Shown here: one piece after another, positions 8,181-17,547 of the stretch
Layout: each line of letters starts with the position of its first letter
How positions within the stretch are numbered: position 1 is the first letter of the stretch
Assembly: GCA_947384955.1 (NCBI GenBank)
Contig: CANDJC010000024.1
Location: 1 to 47,403 of the forward strand
Direction of reading: 5' to 3'
Length of the DNA stretch: 47,403 bases
Source: an uncultured Eubacterium sp.
Lineage (GTDB): Bacteria; Bacillota; Clostridia; Lachnospirales; Lachnospiraceae
Made by a program: the position numbers and the translations under genes
The notes under the pieces: model-generated
What the model was told of the DNA's origin: nothing
Databases searched by the model: none
What the model saw: the letters and a program-made list of their open reading frames with translations, nothing else

Positions 8181-10319
8181 ATGCATAAGCGGAAGGGGGC
8201 GGAAATTTTGCTGGGCGATTACAGTCTCGATACGGAACTGTTTTCGGATATGATGGATGAAGCGAGGAATATGGCGGTCAGCCTGTATCCGGACTGGACG
8301 GATTTTAATTATCATGATCCGGGAATTACAATGCTGGAGCTGTTTGCATGGATTAAGGAGGGCCAGCAGTATTTTCTGGACCAGACGGGAACGGAGCATC
8401 AAAAGAAATATTTAAAGCTGCTGGGCATTTTTTTAAAACACCGCGCAGCGGCGAGGGCAGATATCCATGTGGAAACGCAGAAGGATTTTACGCTGCTAAA
8501 AGGAACCCGCTTTTATGCACAGGACGTGCCGTTTGAAGCCGCGGCCAGGCAGAGCATCGTCTGCAATGCGGTGACAGCCTGTTTTCATGCGCGGGAAACA
8601 CGAAAAGTCGACTGCGCCTGCGAAGGATATGGGTACAGCACAAACCTGCAGCTTCCGGTATTTGGCATGCAGCCGCAGAAAGGGGACGCCTGGTATATAG
8701 GATTTGAGCGGGCGCTGCCGCTGCGGGAGACGGTCAGCATTTCCATTCGTCTGGCAAAGCTTGCGGACGGCCTTGCACGGGTCCCGCTGCACGCGCCGCT
8801 GCATGCGCCGCTGCTGCGGCTGTGCTATGAATCTTTTGCTGCAGACGGCTGGCATGCGCTCAGGCTGGCCGCAGACACGACTTACGGCATGCTTGCAGAC
8901 GGCATGCTTGCGCTGGCTGTGGAACAGAAGATGCACCAGACAGAACTTTACGGCAAAAGGGCATATTATATCCGTATCCGTGTGGAAGAAAGCGATATCG
9001 ATTTTCCTCCGGTCTTAGAAAGCATCCGCATCAATGCTGTCCCGCTGGTGCAGACTGATACCTGGATATGCAGCGAGGAAAAAACGGCGCAGGCACGCGG
9101 CGGGGACTATACGGTTTCGACGGATTCCTGGCTGGGCGTAAACGGCGCTAATGAGCTGTATCTGAAAGCGGGAGAGCTTTATTATCCGCTGGCGGCTGTG
9201 GAAAAATACAGGCATACCAGGGAAGGACAGGCAGAATTTGTGTTCCGTCTGCCTGAGCGTTTTTCCGATGCGGATTTTGAAAAGAAGATTCTGATTGTCA
9301 GCCGCAGTAAGCGGGCGGACTTGCGCTGCCTTGGGAGCGGAAACGGCCTGCCCTGGCAGGAGTATGAGCTTCCTTTTAAAGGGGCGCTGTATGAAAGCAT
9401 TGAAATCCTCGTACATGAAATCGGCGGACAGGGCGGCTATGCACGCTGGCAGCGGACAGAGGATTTCGGCGCGTCGCTGCCGCAGGATAAGCATTTTACA
9501 GCAGATACAAAAGAGGGCAGGATTTATTTCGGAGACTGCATACATGGCATGGCGCCGGAAGGCCCCATTCTGTTAATCTCGGCTGCGGCATCTTTGGGAG
9601 AAGAAGGAAATGTAAAAAAAGGCGGGATATGCAGGATGGACGGGATGCCGGAAACAGAAGATGCGGTTATCGTATCCAGCGAACAGGACGCGGCCGGAGG
9701 AGAACCGGAAGAAAGCCTGGAGCACTGCTTCTGGCGGGCGAAAAAGGAATACAGGCACCCGCGGACGGCGGTTTCCTGCGCGGACTATGAACGCCTGATA
9801 AAAGAAACGCCAGGGCTTGTCATTACAGGCTGTAAGGCAGTGCCTGCGAAAAAGCTGCCCATGATTCAGGAAAATGCCGGGGAAAATAAGCTGGTATTTG
9901 TCGTAAAGGCCGAGGGGATAAACGCTCTGAGCCGTTCGTACCAGAAGAACATCCTGGCCCATTTAGAGCCGTACCGTCTGCTGGGCACCGCGGTTAAGCT
10001 GATACCGCCCCGCCGGATTCCTCTGGAAGTGTATCTGGAAGTGACTGTAAAACCGCATTATCGCAATGCAAAGCAGCAGATTCGCCAGGCCGTGGAGGAC
10101 TATTTCAAAGAGCTTTCGGAAAGCTTTGGCGCGGTCATTGTTTACAGCGGGCTGTACGGCAGGGTGGATATGTCCGCCTGTGTGGCCGCGGTGAATGATA
10201 TGACGCTGGACGTAAAGGACAGCCGGGTACAGACAGCGGAAGACGGCAGCCTGATACTGCCTCCGGACGGGGCGGTACAGCTGGCCGGGGTGCATCAGAT
10301 ACTTTCATTTGCCGTTTAG
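8181..10319 (+). CDS. Baseplate J-like wedge protein 2 (Afp12-like)
   Basis: The protein has up to 712 residues. The N-terminus carries the conserved putative-baseplate-assembly signature (PDWTDFNYHDPGITMLELFA). The J-like core is at about 440-545 (GRIYFGDCIHGMAPEGP, then RHPRTAVSCADYERLIKETP). A C-terminal domain holds PPRRIPLEVYLEVTVKP. Start choice is uncertain: ATG 8181 lacks a ribosome binding site, whereas in-frame TTG 8208 sits eight bases after GGAAGGGGG and may be the real start. Together with the preceding J protein it would form the heterodimeric wedge. Confidence 0.86.
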   Translation: MHKRKGAEILLGDYSLDTELFSDMMDEARNMAVSLYPDWTDFNYHDPGITMLELFAWIKEGQQYFLDQTGTEHQKKYLKLLGIFLKHRAAARADIHVETQKDFTLLKGTRFYAQDVPFEAAARQSIVCNAVTACFHARETRKVDCACEGYGYSTNLQLPVFGMQPQKGDAWYIGFERALPLRETVSISIRLAKLADGLARVPLHAPLHAPLLRLCYESFAADGWHALRLAADTTYGMLADGMLALAVEQKMHQTELYGKRAYYIRIRVEESDIDFPPVLESIRINAVPLVQTDTWICSEEKTAQARGGDYTVSTDSWLGVNGANELYLKAGELYYPLAAVEKYRHTREGQAEFVFRLPERFSDADFEKKILIVSRSKRADLRCLGSGNGLPWQEYELPFKGALYESIEILVHEIGGQGGYARWQRTEDFGASLPQDKHFTADTKEGRIYFGDCIHGMAPEGPILLISAAASLGEEGNVKKGGICRMDGMPETEDAVIVSSEQDAAGGEPEESLEHCFWRAKKEYRHPRTAVSCADYERLIKETPGLVITGCKAVPAKKLPMIQENAGENKLVFVVKAEGINALSRSYQKNILAHLEPYRLLGTAVKLIPPRRIPLEVYLEVTVKPHYRNAKQQIRQAVEDYFKELSESFGAVIVYSGLYGRVDMSACVAAVNDMTLDVKDSRVQTAEDGSLILPPDGAVQLAGVHQILSFAV

Positions 10320-10342
10320 CTTTGGGAAAGGAAGGACAGACA

Positions 10343-11497
10343 GTGAACAAGCCGGTCTATTTTCTATTTAACAAACCGCTGGATTTTGAACGGTGCATGC
10401 TGATACATATGCATTATGCGCACGGCGTGCTCCGGACGGACGCCGGGGCGCAGGGGAATGCGTGTGCGATGATTTCGCGTGTGTTAGACAGCCGGGAATA
10501 TGACATGGAATGGCATCAGTTTGTATACAGCATGGACCGGAAGGGGAATCCGGCCGTGCAGCTTTCGATTTATACAGCCAATTCCCTGATGCGCCAGCAG
10601 GAAGGACGGGAAGAAAGCATTGAGCAGATTCTGTCTGATACGGGGCGTTCCGTGCCGGAAAAGAAAACGCTTCTGCGCCCGTACCTGTGCAAAACCGCGG
10701 AGCATACGGACGATATTCTGCTTCATGACGTCAGGGGGCGGTATCTCTGGTTTGTTTTTGAGATAACGCTGCAGGCGGGGCAGTCTGTGCAAATCAGCCG
10801 GATTCAGATTTATTTTCCAAAAAGAAGCTGGAATGCCTATCTGCCGGAACTGTATCAGGTACACGATAAGGACGCTTTTTTTGAGCGGTTCCTGGCTGTG
10901 TTCCAGACGATTTATGAATTGCTGAATGAAAAAATCAGCCGGATTCCGTATGAAATTGACCCGGACTGCGCAGACCGGGAATTTTTAGAATGGATGGCGG
11001 GGCTTTTGGACCTCGCGCAGACGTATATGTGGACAGATGAACAGCTGCGCAGTCTGATTAAAAAGGCGGGGAGGCTTTATCAAATCCGCGGAACAAGGCG
11101 TGCCGTGCTGGAAATGGTACATTTGTATACCGGAGGCGCGCAAGCCTTTGTGATAGAAAATTTTGAGACGGTGCTGCCCGGCGGGGCAAAAGCGCAGCTG
11201 ATGGAACAGCTGTACGGAACAGACCCGTACCGTTTCCAGGTCGTCGTTCATGAAAAAGACGTGCCCACGGTACAGGACTGCCAGACGCTGATTCAGATTA
11301 TCAACGAAGTAAAACCGGCTCATATGGAACTGGAGCTGGTTGTGCTAAAGCCTTATATTTTTCTGGACCGGCATACCTATCTGGGCATGAACAGTGTGCT
11401 GGGTGTTTACCGCAGCTTATCGCTGGACGGGGCGGCAATGCTGCCGTTTGCCGTGCTTGGCAAAGATGCAGCCGGACAGCAGGAGAGGAGAGACTAA
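10343..11497 (+). CDS. Phage tail protein I-like baseplate protein
   Basis: The protein has 384 residues from GTG 10343, chosen because AAAGGAAGGA lies six to seven bases upstream; an in-frame TTG at 10322 precedes that signal. Residues about 160-265 match the P2 gpI / tail-protein-I type: SWNAYLPELYQ, FLAVFQTIYELLNEKI, a DREFLEWMAGLLDL stretch and LYQIRGTRRAVLEMVHLYTG. Members sit at the baseplate periphery. The roughly 150-residue N-terminus is probably a CIS-specific extension. The stop overlaps the next start (TAATG). Confidence 0.82.
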   Translation: MNKPVYFLFNKPLDFERCMLIHMHYAHGVLRTDAGAQGNACAMISRVLDSREYDMEWHQFVYSMDRKGNPAVQLSIYTANSLMRQQEGREESIEQILSDTGRSVPEKKTLLRPYLCKTAEHTDDILLHDVRGRYLWFVFEITLQAGQSVQISRIQIYFPKRSWNAYLPELYQVHDKDAFFERFLAVFQTIYELLNEKISRIPYEIDPDCADREFLEWMAGLLDLAQTYMWTDEQLRSLIKKAGRLYQIRGTRRAVLEMVHLYTGGAQAFVIENFETVLPGGAKAQLMEQLYGTDPYRFQVVVHEKDVPTVQDCQTLIQIINEVKPAHMELELVVLKPYIFLDRHTYLGMNSVLGVYRSLSLDGAAMLPFAVLGKDAAGQQERRD

Positions 11498-13239
11498 TGA
11501 AAAATTCCAAGTATTTTCCGTTTGAAAGAAATAAATATTTTTACGGCAAGCTGCTGTCCGTGGATGATTTCGAGCTGGAACAAAGGTATGCCAATAACAA
11601 GCGCAGGATGACAAACCGCTTCCTTTTGGGCTGCGGCGTGGCGGCGGGCATGTATGTGGTGCGCATTGATGAAAAAACGATTTCCCTGGAAAGCGGTTTT
11701 GCGCTGGACGGCCTTGGAAGGGAAATTGTCGTGGATGCTCCGGTTATCCGCAGGCTGTCTTTGCTGGAGGGCTACCGCGCCAGTGTTGAAAACAGCGGGC
11801 ATGATTATGTCTATTTATGCATTGACTATGAAGAAACGTATGCGGAGCCGGTACATCATATCGCAGGAACTGCGCCCGCGGAAGGAGGCGGCAGCGAATT
11901 TAACAAAATAAAAGAAACCTACCGCCTGTATCTGACAGATGCCGCACCGCAGGAGGAAAATCTGGACAAACGGGCGCTGTTTGAAAAGCGCCAGGTGCTT
12001 TACTGCGCGCAGGGCATTTCCATCCGGCTCGTGATACCCAGATATGTAAAGGCTGGCACCGTGGCGGAAATCCGCCTGGAAATCGAAAACGTGACTAAAA
12101 AATATCTGTCCTTTTCCTGTGAAGCCCTGTTAGAATGCATGGACCAGGAAGGCCAGCCGTCCGTCAGCATCAATTTTAACGAAGCGCAGCATGAAAAGAC
12201 AGGCAGCTATGTGCTGCGCTATCCGCTTACAGCGGCGGACCTGCCGGGAGCGGAGGCTTCGGTGCAGATTAACGCAAAGAGCATACAGCTGTATTTAAAT
12301 AAGGAAGCGATGGAGTATGATGCGGGCAGCCTGAATGTTTCCGTGCAGATTGTCGGCGGCGATATCCGAAACCATGTCGTGCAGGATTACTACCGAAGGG
12401 CAATGGAGCGCATCGTCAGCAGCAGCCAGACGCAGCGGCTGTATCTGGCCAAAATCTATCTGCTGCGCACATATGACGAGGGGGAGGACGCCTGTGTGAT
12501 TGACCGGGTGGAAAACCTGCCGTTTCACCAGTATATTCTGAATCAGAACCTGAGCTTTGCGCTGCACCAGCTTGCGATGGACGGAATCGTTTCTGACAGC
12601 CGCTGTCAGAATCCGGTTTCGGGCAGCGGCGGCGCACAAAGCGGGAAAACGGAAGGAATGGTCCGGCTTTCCCAGGGCAGTTACTGGCTGGATTTAAACG
12701 GCGGCGGCCAGCGGGGCGACCGCTTTTTAAGCGGGGAGATTTCCCACGGGTTAGGCCTTGGCCCGGCTGTGGTAAAGGCAGGGCTCGAGGATGAAAACGG
12801 AGCCGTTACCTATGGCTCCAGCGAGATTTTTCCCGATATGGAGCTGCTGCTGGAGTTAGCCGTGCGCGTGTTTCCGGATAAAGGGACGTTTCAGATTGCA
12901 GGAAGGCTGCGCGAGCAGGTGATTAAAAGCGGGGTCATGGTACACTGGGCCGCGGTCATGAACGAAGCGGAAAAAGCGGCGAAGAAAATGACCAGAAGGA
13001 TTTTTATCAAACCGGGCATCTTAGAGCTGGCTGTGCGCGAGAACCACTATCTGGAAGCGGTATGCACCAATATGGAGGATAAGACTGTGGAATGGAGCAT
13101 ACAGGCGCACGGCGGCAGCATCAGTGCAAACGGCATGTATACCGCGCCGAATTTACCGGGCGTTTATGAGATTACGGCGCAGAGCGCGGCTTATCCGGAA
13201 GTAAAGGCTTCTATTTTTGCGGTGGTACGGGAGGCATAG
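11497..13239 (+). CDS. CIS-associated protein with C-terminal Ig-like domain
   Basis: The protein has 580 residues with no assigned enzymatic function. The N-terminal 95 residues (FERNKYFYGKLLSVDDFELE, NRFLLGCGVAAGMYV, FALDGLGREIVVDAPV) resemble a conserved module I associate with phage-tail-like clusters of Firmicutes and cyanobacteria; this is from memory and unverified. The middle is beta-rich. Residues about 505-580 look like a bacterial Ig-like domain (SANGMYTAPNLPGVYEITA). Position after tail protein I suggests a peripheral baseplate, fibre or adhesin-like part. An alternative is a fibre-attachment connector. Confidence 0.6.
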   Translation: MKNSKYFPFERNKYFYGKLLSVDDFELEQRYANNKRRMTNRFLLGCGVAAGMYVVRIDEKTISLESGFALDGLGREIVVDAPVIRRLSLLEGYRASVENSGHDYVYLCIDYEETYAEPVHHIAGTAPAEGGGSEFNKIKETYRLYLTDAAPQEENLDKRALFEKRQVLYCAQGISIRLVIPRYVKAGTVAEIRLEIENVTKKYLSFSCEALLECMDQEGQPSVSINFNEAQHEKTGSYVLRYPLTAADLPGAEASVQINAKSIQLYLNKEAMEYDAGSLNVSVQIVGGDIRNHVVQDYYRRAMERIVSSSQTQRLYLAKIYLLRTYDEGEDACVIDRVENLPFHQYILNQNLSFALHQLAMDGIVSDSRCQNPVSGSGGAQSGKTEGMVRLSQGSYWLDLNGGGQRGDRFLSGEISHGLGLGPAVVKAGLEDENGAVTYGSSEIFPDMELLLELAVRVFPDKGTFQIAGRLREQVIKSGVMVHWAAVMNEAEKAAKKMTRRIFIKPGILELAVRENHYLEAVCTNMEDKTVEWSIQAHGGSISANGMYTAPNLPGVYEITAQSAAYPEVKASIFAVVREA

Positions 13240-13266
13240 CGGATATGCGCCGGGAGGATACAAAGG

Positions 13267-14148
13267 ATGCTTATAGAAACTTATGACAAGGTGTATGCGG
13301 TCATCCGGCATTATTATGCCGGAATGCAGACGGACATTTATGTATGCAGATGCAGGTCAGACCATCGGCTTTATGAAATCATCCGTGTGAGGGATAAAAA
13401 AATCACGGAAAAGATTATGGAATTTATCAGCGCGCAGAAAAGCAGCCGAAAGTTTTTGGATTTAACCGATGCATTTGTATATGAAGGAGACCTGCATGTC
13501 GTATTTTTTCATACAGAGGGCATGACGCTGGAAAAAAAGCTGGAGCAGCCCTGTACGCTGGAGGAACGCATGGAGACTGGCAGAAAGCTGTTAGAGCGGA
13601 TGATTCTGTCGGGACAGCCGTATTATTTTCAGTGCCAGTGTCTGTGCCCGGAACATATTCTGGTGACGGATTCACTGGATATCCGGTTCTGGTATACGCT
13701 GCAGGATGCAGAAAATTACAGTTCTTATACACAGCAGCAGGCGGCGGCATATTTATACCGTGTACTGCAGCTTTTGTCTGCGCCGGAACTGCAAAAAAGA
13801 GGACTGAAGCCTTTGGTATTTTATTTCCGGCGCCTGAAAGAAGTCCAGCAGCTGGATTATGTGAAGGAATATGAACAGTATACAAAGACCTTTGAAGAAA
13901 TCCGAAAGATTCCAAAAGAGGAGCTGGAGCTGTCAGAAAGTTTTATGTACCACGTGTGGGAGCTTTTCAAAAGCGTGCGCAGGCGGATTCAAAAAATGAT
14001 GCTGGCGCTGATTTTTACCGGGGTGTTTTTTTATATGATTTACTGCATTTACTGGTCTTTCCGGGCGAAAGGGTATGCGCGGCATTTTGATGCGATAGGG
14101 ACGATGCAGATGGATGAGGAGCAGACATACGATGAAATTTACAAGTAA
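13267..14148 (+). CDS. Tail-anchored cytoplasmic protein of unknown function, possibly kinase-fold-like
   Basis: The protein has 293 residues. About 240 soluble residues precede one hydrophobic helix at about 244-265 (MMLALIFTGVFFYMIYCIYW) flanked by RRRIQK, so a cytosolic N-terminus is likely. The soluble part has a layout loosely like a protein kinase (N-lobe strands, then RKLLERMI, CLCPEHILVTDSLDIRFW), but no HRD, DFG or clear lysine motif is visible; a pseudokinase fold is a guess. GGGAGGA precedes the ATG. It overlaps the MORN gene by 17 bases, and the pair may form a membrane complex of the CIS. Confidence 0.6.
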   Translation: MLIETYDKVYAVIRHYYAGMQTDIYVCRCRSDHRLYEIIRVRDKKITEKIMEFISAQKSSRKFLDLTDAFVYEGDLHVVFFHTEGMTLEKKLEQPCTLEERMETGRKLLERMILSGQPYYFQCQCLCPEHILVTDSLDIRFWYTLQDAENYSSYTQQQAAAYLYRVLQLLSAPELQKRGLKPLVFYFRRLKEVQQLDYVKEYEQYTKTFEEIRKIPKEELELSESFMYHVWELFKSVRRRIQKMMLALIFTGVFFYMIYCIYWSFRAKGYARHFDAIGTMQMDEEQTYDEIYK

Positions 14149-16168
14149 TTTTTCAGCCTCTTTTTTTACATTCGCAAAGAAAATGAGAAGGATTCTCACA
14201 GCGCCGTTTGAAACAGCCTGGCGCAGGTTTCGGCAGAAAACAAGTCCGGGCAGTATCTTAAGCAGGGTCAGTGAAGATGTCCGCACAGAGGTTAAGGATA
14301 TCGTAAAAAAGCCCAAATCGATTGAAGAATATGTCCTGGTCGGGGACCATTTTGCCGCGAAAAAGCTGCTTTATCTGCTGGGCATTTTAATCATGCTTCT
14401 GATTATTTTTCTGGTAACGGCTGTGCGGCCGCTGATCATTGCGCGCTGGTTTACGAAAACAATGGTGATTACGGACGAAGCAGTCGCGAATTATACAGGC
14501 AGGGTGCGGCTTTTAAGCGAGCGGGATAGAAAAACCGTGCTTTTTACCGGGCGGCTGGAAGACGGCGTGATACAGGGGGACGGAAAGTCTTATGACTATG
14601 ACGGCAGGCTTGTTTATGAGGGCGGATTCGCGGATGACCAGTATGACGGCGAAGGCAGGCTGTACCGCAGCGGGCGGCTGCTGTATGAAGGCGCATTTGT
14701 AAAAAACGAATACGAAGGCAGCGGCATTTTGTACCAGGATAACGGAAAGGTGCTGTACCGGGGCAGCTTCTTGCAGGGGCAGAAGGAAGGGCGCGGAAAG
14801 TATTACGATAAAAGCGGCGGGGTCATTTATGACGGACAGTTTCAAAGCGATGCGTTTATGACCGGGTATGCGAAGCTGTCTGATAAAGAAGACGGGCTGG
14901 TGTATGAAGGATATATGAAAGAGGGCGCCTATGACGGGGAAGGGAAGCTGTATGAAAAAGGCGCGCTTTTGTATGACGGCGAATGGAAGGAGGGTGTATA
15001 CGACGGGGAAGGAAAGCTGTACCGGAAAGGAAAGCTTCGTTATGAAGGGGGCTTTGCAGCCGGAGAATATGACGGTACCGGGAAAAAATATACCAAAAGC
15101 GGGAACCTGCGTTATGACGGAGCATTCGTTCAGGGTGTATTTGACGGCAGAGGGACGCTGTACTTTTACGATTCCGGCTTTCCGAAATACAGCGGGAGCT
15201 TTGCGGATGGAAAATTCGAGGGCAAAGGAAAGCGCTATACCAGACAGGGGTATCTGCGCTATGACGGCGGTTTTGCGGCCGGGGAATATGACGGCAGAGG
15301 GACGCTGTATTTTTACGATACGCAGGTACAGAAATACGACGGAACGTTTGCGGCGGGAAAGTTCGAGGGAAAGGGAAAGAAGTATACAAAGCAGGGGTAT
15401 CTGCATTATGACGGCAGCTATGCCGCAGGAGTTTATGAAGGCAGCGGCGAGCTGTATTATTACGATACGGAAACGGTCAAATACCGGGGAGAATTTGCCG
15501 CAGGAGTTTATGAAGGAGACGGGCGCAAATATAACCAGGATGGGCGCAGGGTTTATAAAGGCAGCTTTTCCAAAGGGAAAAAAGAAGGCAGCGGAAAGGA
15601 ATACGACGCGGTAACCGGAAATGTGATTTATGACGGCATGTTTTCGCAGGGGAAATATTCCGGCGCGGGAAAAGCCTATACGGCTGAAGGAATTCTTTTG
15701 TATGACGGGAATTTCGAAGAAGGGGAATACTACGGAGCCGGGAAACTGTATGAGGAAACAGCGGGAACGCTTTTGTATGACGGGAATTTCGAAGAAGGGG
15801 AATACCACGGAGCCGGGAAGCTGTTTGATGAGACGACGGGAAATCTGGTTTATCAGGGAGATTTTTACCAGGGGAAGCGCGAGGGGCAGGGAAGTGCGTT
15901 TGACCCGGAGGCGCAGGCGCTGATTTATACCGGAGGGTTTCGACAGGGACTGTATGACGGGAACGGAAAGCTGTATAACAGCCAGGGTATTTTATTATAC
16001 GACGGGGAATTTCTGCTGGGCGTTTATAACGGATCCGGCACGCTGTACCAAAGAGACGGGCAGGACCCGGTAAAGGGGACATTTGTAAACGGCGAACTGA
16101 AAGCGCAGGAGGAGCCGGAGGAAGAAAAGGATAAAAAAGAAGATGTGCCGCAGGAAGGGGGAATCTGA
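14132..16168 (+). CDS. Membrane-anchored MORN-repeat protein
   Basis: The protein has 678 residues. An N-terminal basic cytoplasmic segment precedes one transmembrane helix at about 79-103 (LLYLLGILIMLLIIFLVTAV). From about residue 135 to 655 there are about 21 tandem MORN-type units of 22-25 residues (YDG.F..G.YDG.GKLY), ending in an acidic tail (EEPEEEKDKKED). MORN arrays form long beta-hairpin rods that bind lipids or proteins; YwqK-type proteins share the fold. The start ATG 14132 has GAGGAG ten bases upstream; ATG 14114 is in frame but lacks a site. Units 17 and 18 are nearly identical in DNA. Inferred role: membrane scaffold or anchor for the injection machine. Confidence 0.78.
   Translation: MKFTSNFSASFFTFAKKMRRILTAPFETAWRRFRQKTSPGSILSRVSEDVRTEVKDIVKKPKSIEEYVLVGDHFAAKKLLYLLGILIMLLIIFLVTAVRPLIIARWFTKTMVITDEAVANYTGRVRLLSERDRKTVLFTGRLEDGVIQGDGKSYDYDGRLVYEGGFADDQYDGEGRLYRSGRLLYEGAFVKNEYEGSGILYQDNGKVLYRGSFLQGQKEGRGKYYDKSGGVIYDGQFQSDAFMTGYAKLSDKEDGLVYEGYMKEGAYDGEGKLYEKGALLYDGEWKEGVYDGEGKLYRKGKLRYEGGFAAGEYDGTGKKYTKSGNLRYDGAFVQGVFDGRGTLYFYDSGFPKYSGSFADGKFEGKGKRYTRQGYLRYDGGFAAGEYDGRGTLYFYDTQVQKYDGTFAAGKFEGKGKKYTKQGYLHYDGSYAAGVYEGSGELYYYDTETVKYRGEFAAGVYEGDGRKYNQDGRRVYKGSFSKGKKEGSGKEYDAVTGNVIYDGMFSQGKYSGAGKAYTAEGILLYDGNFEEGEYYGAGKLYEETAGTLLYDGNFEEGEYHGAGKLFDETTGNLVYQGDFYQGKREGQGSAFDPEAQALIYTGGFRQGLYDGNGKLYNSQGILLYDGEFLLGVYNGSGTLYQRDGQDPVKGTFVNGELKAQEEPEEEKDKKEDVPQEGGI
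15698..15816 (+). repeat. Recently duplicated MORN unit pair
   Basis: About 41 bases starting TTTTGTATGACGGGAA near 15699 recur near 15773 with only a couple of changes, in frame within the MORN array. This points to recent expansion by unequal recombination. The remaining units are more diverged. Confidence 0.65.
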
Positions 16169-16756
16169 ATGGCGGATTATACGATTATATCGGATATTGG
16201 CAGTGCGTTAGTGCGTATTCTGCGGGAAGGCATGGTGCCGGATGTGATTCCGAATGCGGATGCGGTCGGATTGTGCAGCCCTTCCGACAAAGGGGATTTT
16301 GTGCTCGGGCTGTATCTGTATGATATCCGGGAAAGCGAGGAAGTGTTTGAAAGCAGCATGCGCATGTCCGGGCAGAACCAGATGCGTTACCCTTCCAGGT
16401 ACCTGAATCTGTTTTATATGCTCACAGCGTATTCCATGAGCGATATTAAATTCCGCTCATTTGAAGAACACCGGATTCTGGGCCGGGCCATTCAGGTACT
16501 GCAGGACCACCCGGTTTTGGATGATATTTTGCATGAAAACAGCGCGGCATCCGACCGCTATCCGGTAAGGATAGAGCAGCAGCGGCTGGAAAACGACGAA
16601 AAAATGCGGCTGTGGAATATGCCGAATGTGCCTTACAAGCTGTCGATGTACTATAAAGTCTCTCCGGTCGAGCTTTCCTCCGCCCGTACAAGAAAAGTGC
16701 CAAGAGTCCGCAGAGTGGACATGGATTTTGTGGAAATGGAAAGAAACGGGAGGTGA
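16169..16756 (+). CDS. DUF4255 (Pvc16/Afp16-like) tail terminator protein
   Basis: The 195-residue protein matches the DUF4255/Pvc16_N family: an N-terminal helix-strand segment (IISDIGSALVRILREGM), then LYLYDIRESEEVFE, RYLNLFYMLTAYS, EEHRILGRAIQVLQDHPVLD and YKLSMYYKVSPVELSS. In Afp/PVC particles this protein caps the distal end of tube and sheath. Its presence strongly marks the operon as CIS rather than prophage. The ATG directly follows the stop of the MORN gene. Confidence 0.85.
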   Translation: MADYTIISDIGSALVRILREGMVPDVIPNADAVGLCSPSDKGDFVLGLYLYDIRESEEVFESSMRMSGQNQMRYPSRYLNLFYMLTAYSMSDIKFRSFEEHRILGRAIQVLQDHPVLDDILHENSAASDRYPVRIEQQRLENDEKMRLWNMPNVPYKLSMYYKVSPVELSSARTRKVPRVRRVDMDFVEMERNGR

Positions 16757-16760
16757 AGCT

Positions 16761-17546
16761 ATGGCAGGAGGAATCCGCGAACGGGTCAGCGTGTGGGTGT
16801 CGCTAGTCCTTGCGGCAGTCGACGATTTCAGCGGCAGGCCGGCTGAAAGAAGCCTGCTGCACGTCTGGATGGAAGGAGCGCCGGAGCCGTCCGCAAAAGA
16901 AGGCGGGTATTATGTTTTTACAAATATCCATACATCCTGTGCCCGGATTCACCTGGAAGGGCCGGTGTTCCAGAAAAAGGAGATTGTGCTGGATGAAAAA
17001 CAGCTGGCGCAGTATGAAGGAACCGTCATGAAGGTGCGCCTGCTCCCGAACCGCTCATATCCGGTGCCGCGCGGGACGACCTGCGTGCAGGGATATGCGC
17101 CTGCGCATGCGACGGTCATGGCTTTTGATATGACGATGGAAAACCCGCTCAGGCTGCTCTATGCGTATGAGGCGGGAAGCGGGGAAATCAGCATTTATCA
17201 TCCCGAAGATATGGACCTGGAGGGCAGGGTATTCTGCATTCAGGATAAGCCAGAAAAAAAGCGGGAGCTGCTTCGCATTCTGTCGCAGTCAGAGGCAGAA
17301 AAGAGCAGATACCGGCTGGCCGCGCCGCTTTCAGGCTCTTACAAAAAAATCGGGACAGTCCTGTTTCCGGTTCTGGAAGCAAAAGCGGATAAAACCGGGG
17401 AATTTTATATGCCGGCATCGGGTATTCGCGGGGAAAAAGCGGTTTTTGCGTTCTGGCTGGAAGGAGAAGAGGAGCGCCGGATAGAAGCGGAATTAATCAG
17501 CGGCAGGCATAACAGCGTTGATATTAGAAAGAGAGCGGGAAAATAA
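16761..17546 (+). CDS. Beta-rich CIS-associated protein of unknown function
   Basis: The protein has 261 residues from ATG 16761, preceded by GGGAGGTGAAG; an open frame upstream (from 16626) only overlaps the DUF4255 gene. Residues about 10-110 (DDFSGRPAERSLLHVWMEG, GYYVFTNIHTSCARIHLEGP) resemble prealbumin/carboxypeptidase-regulatory-like folds that accompany DUF4255 genes. A second beta segment lies at about 185-250. No catalytic motif is seen. It may decorate the cap or the PAAR-like tip. Four bases separate it from the preceding stop. Confidence 0.55.
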   Translation: MAGGIRERVSVWVSLVLAAVDDFSGRPAERSLLHVWMEGAPEPSAKEGGYYVFTNIHTSCARIHLEGPVFQKKEIVLDEKQLAQYEGTVMKVRLLPNRSYPVPRGTTCVQGYAPAHATVMAFDMTMENPLRLLYAYEAGSGEISIYHPEDMDLEGRVFCIQDKPEKKRELLRILSQSEAEKSRYRLAAPLSGSYKKIGTVLFPVLEAKADKTGEFYMPASGIRGEKAVFAFWLEGEEERRIEAELISGRHNSVDIRKRAGK

Positions 17547-17547
17547 A

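Noticed and set aside
14513-15808. 431-residue minus-strand open frame opposite the MORN array
   Set aside because: It is an antisense image of the MORN repeats; the + frame has real motifs, a TM helix and operon spacing.
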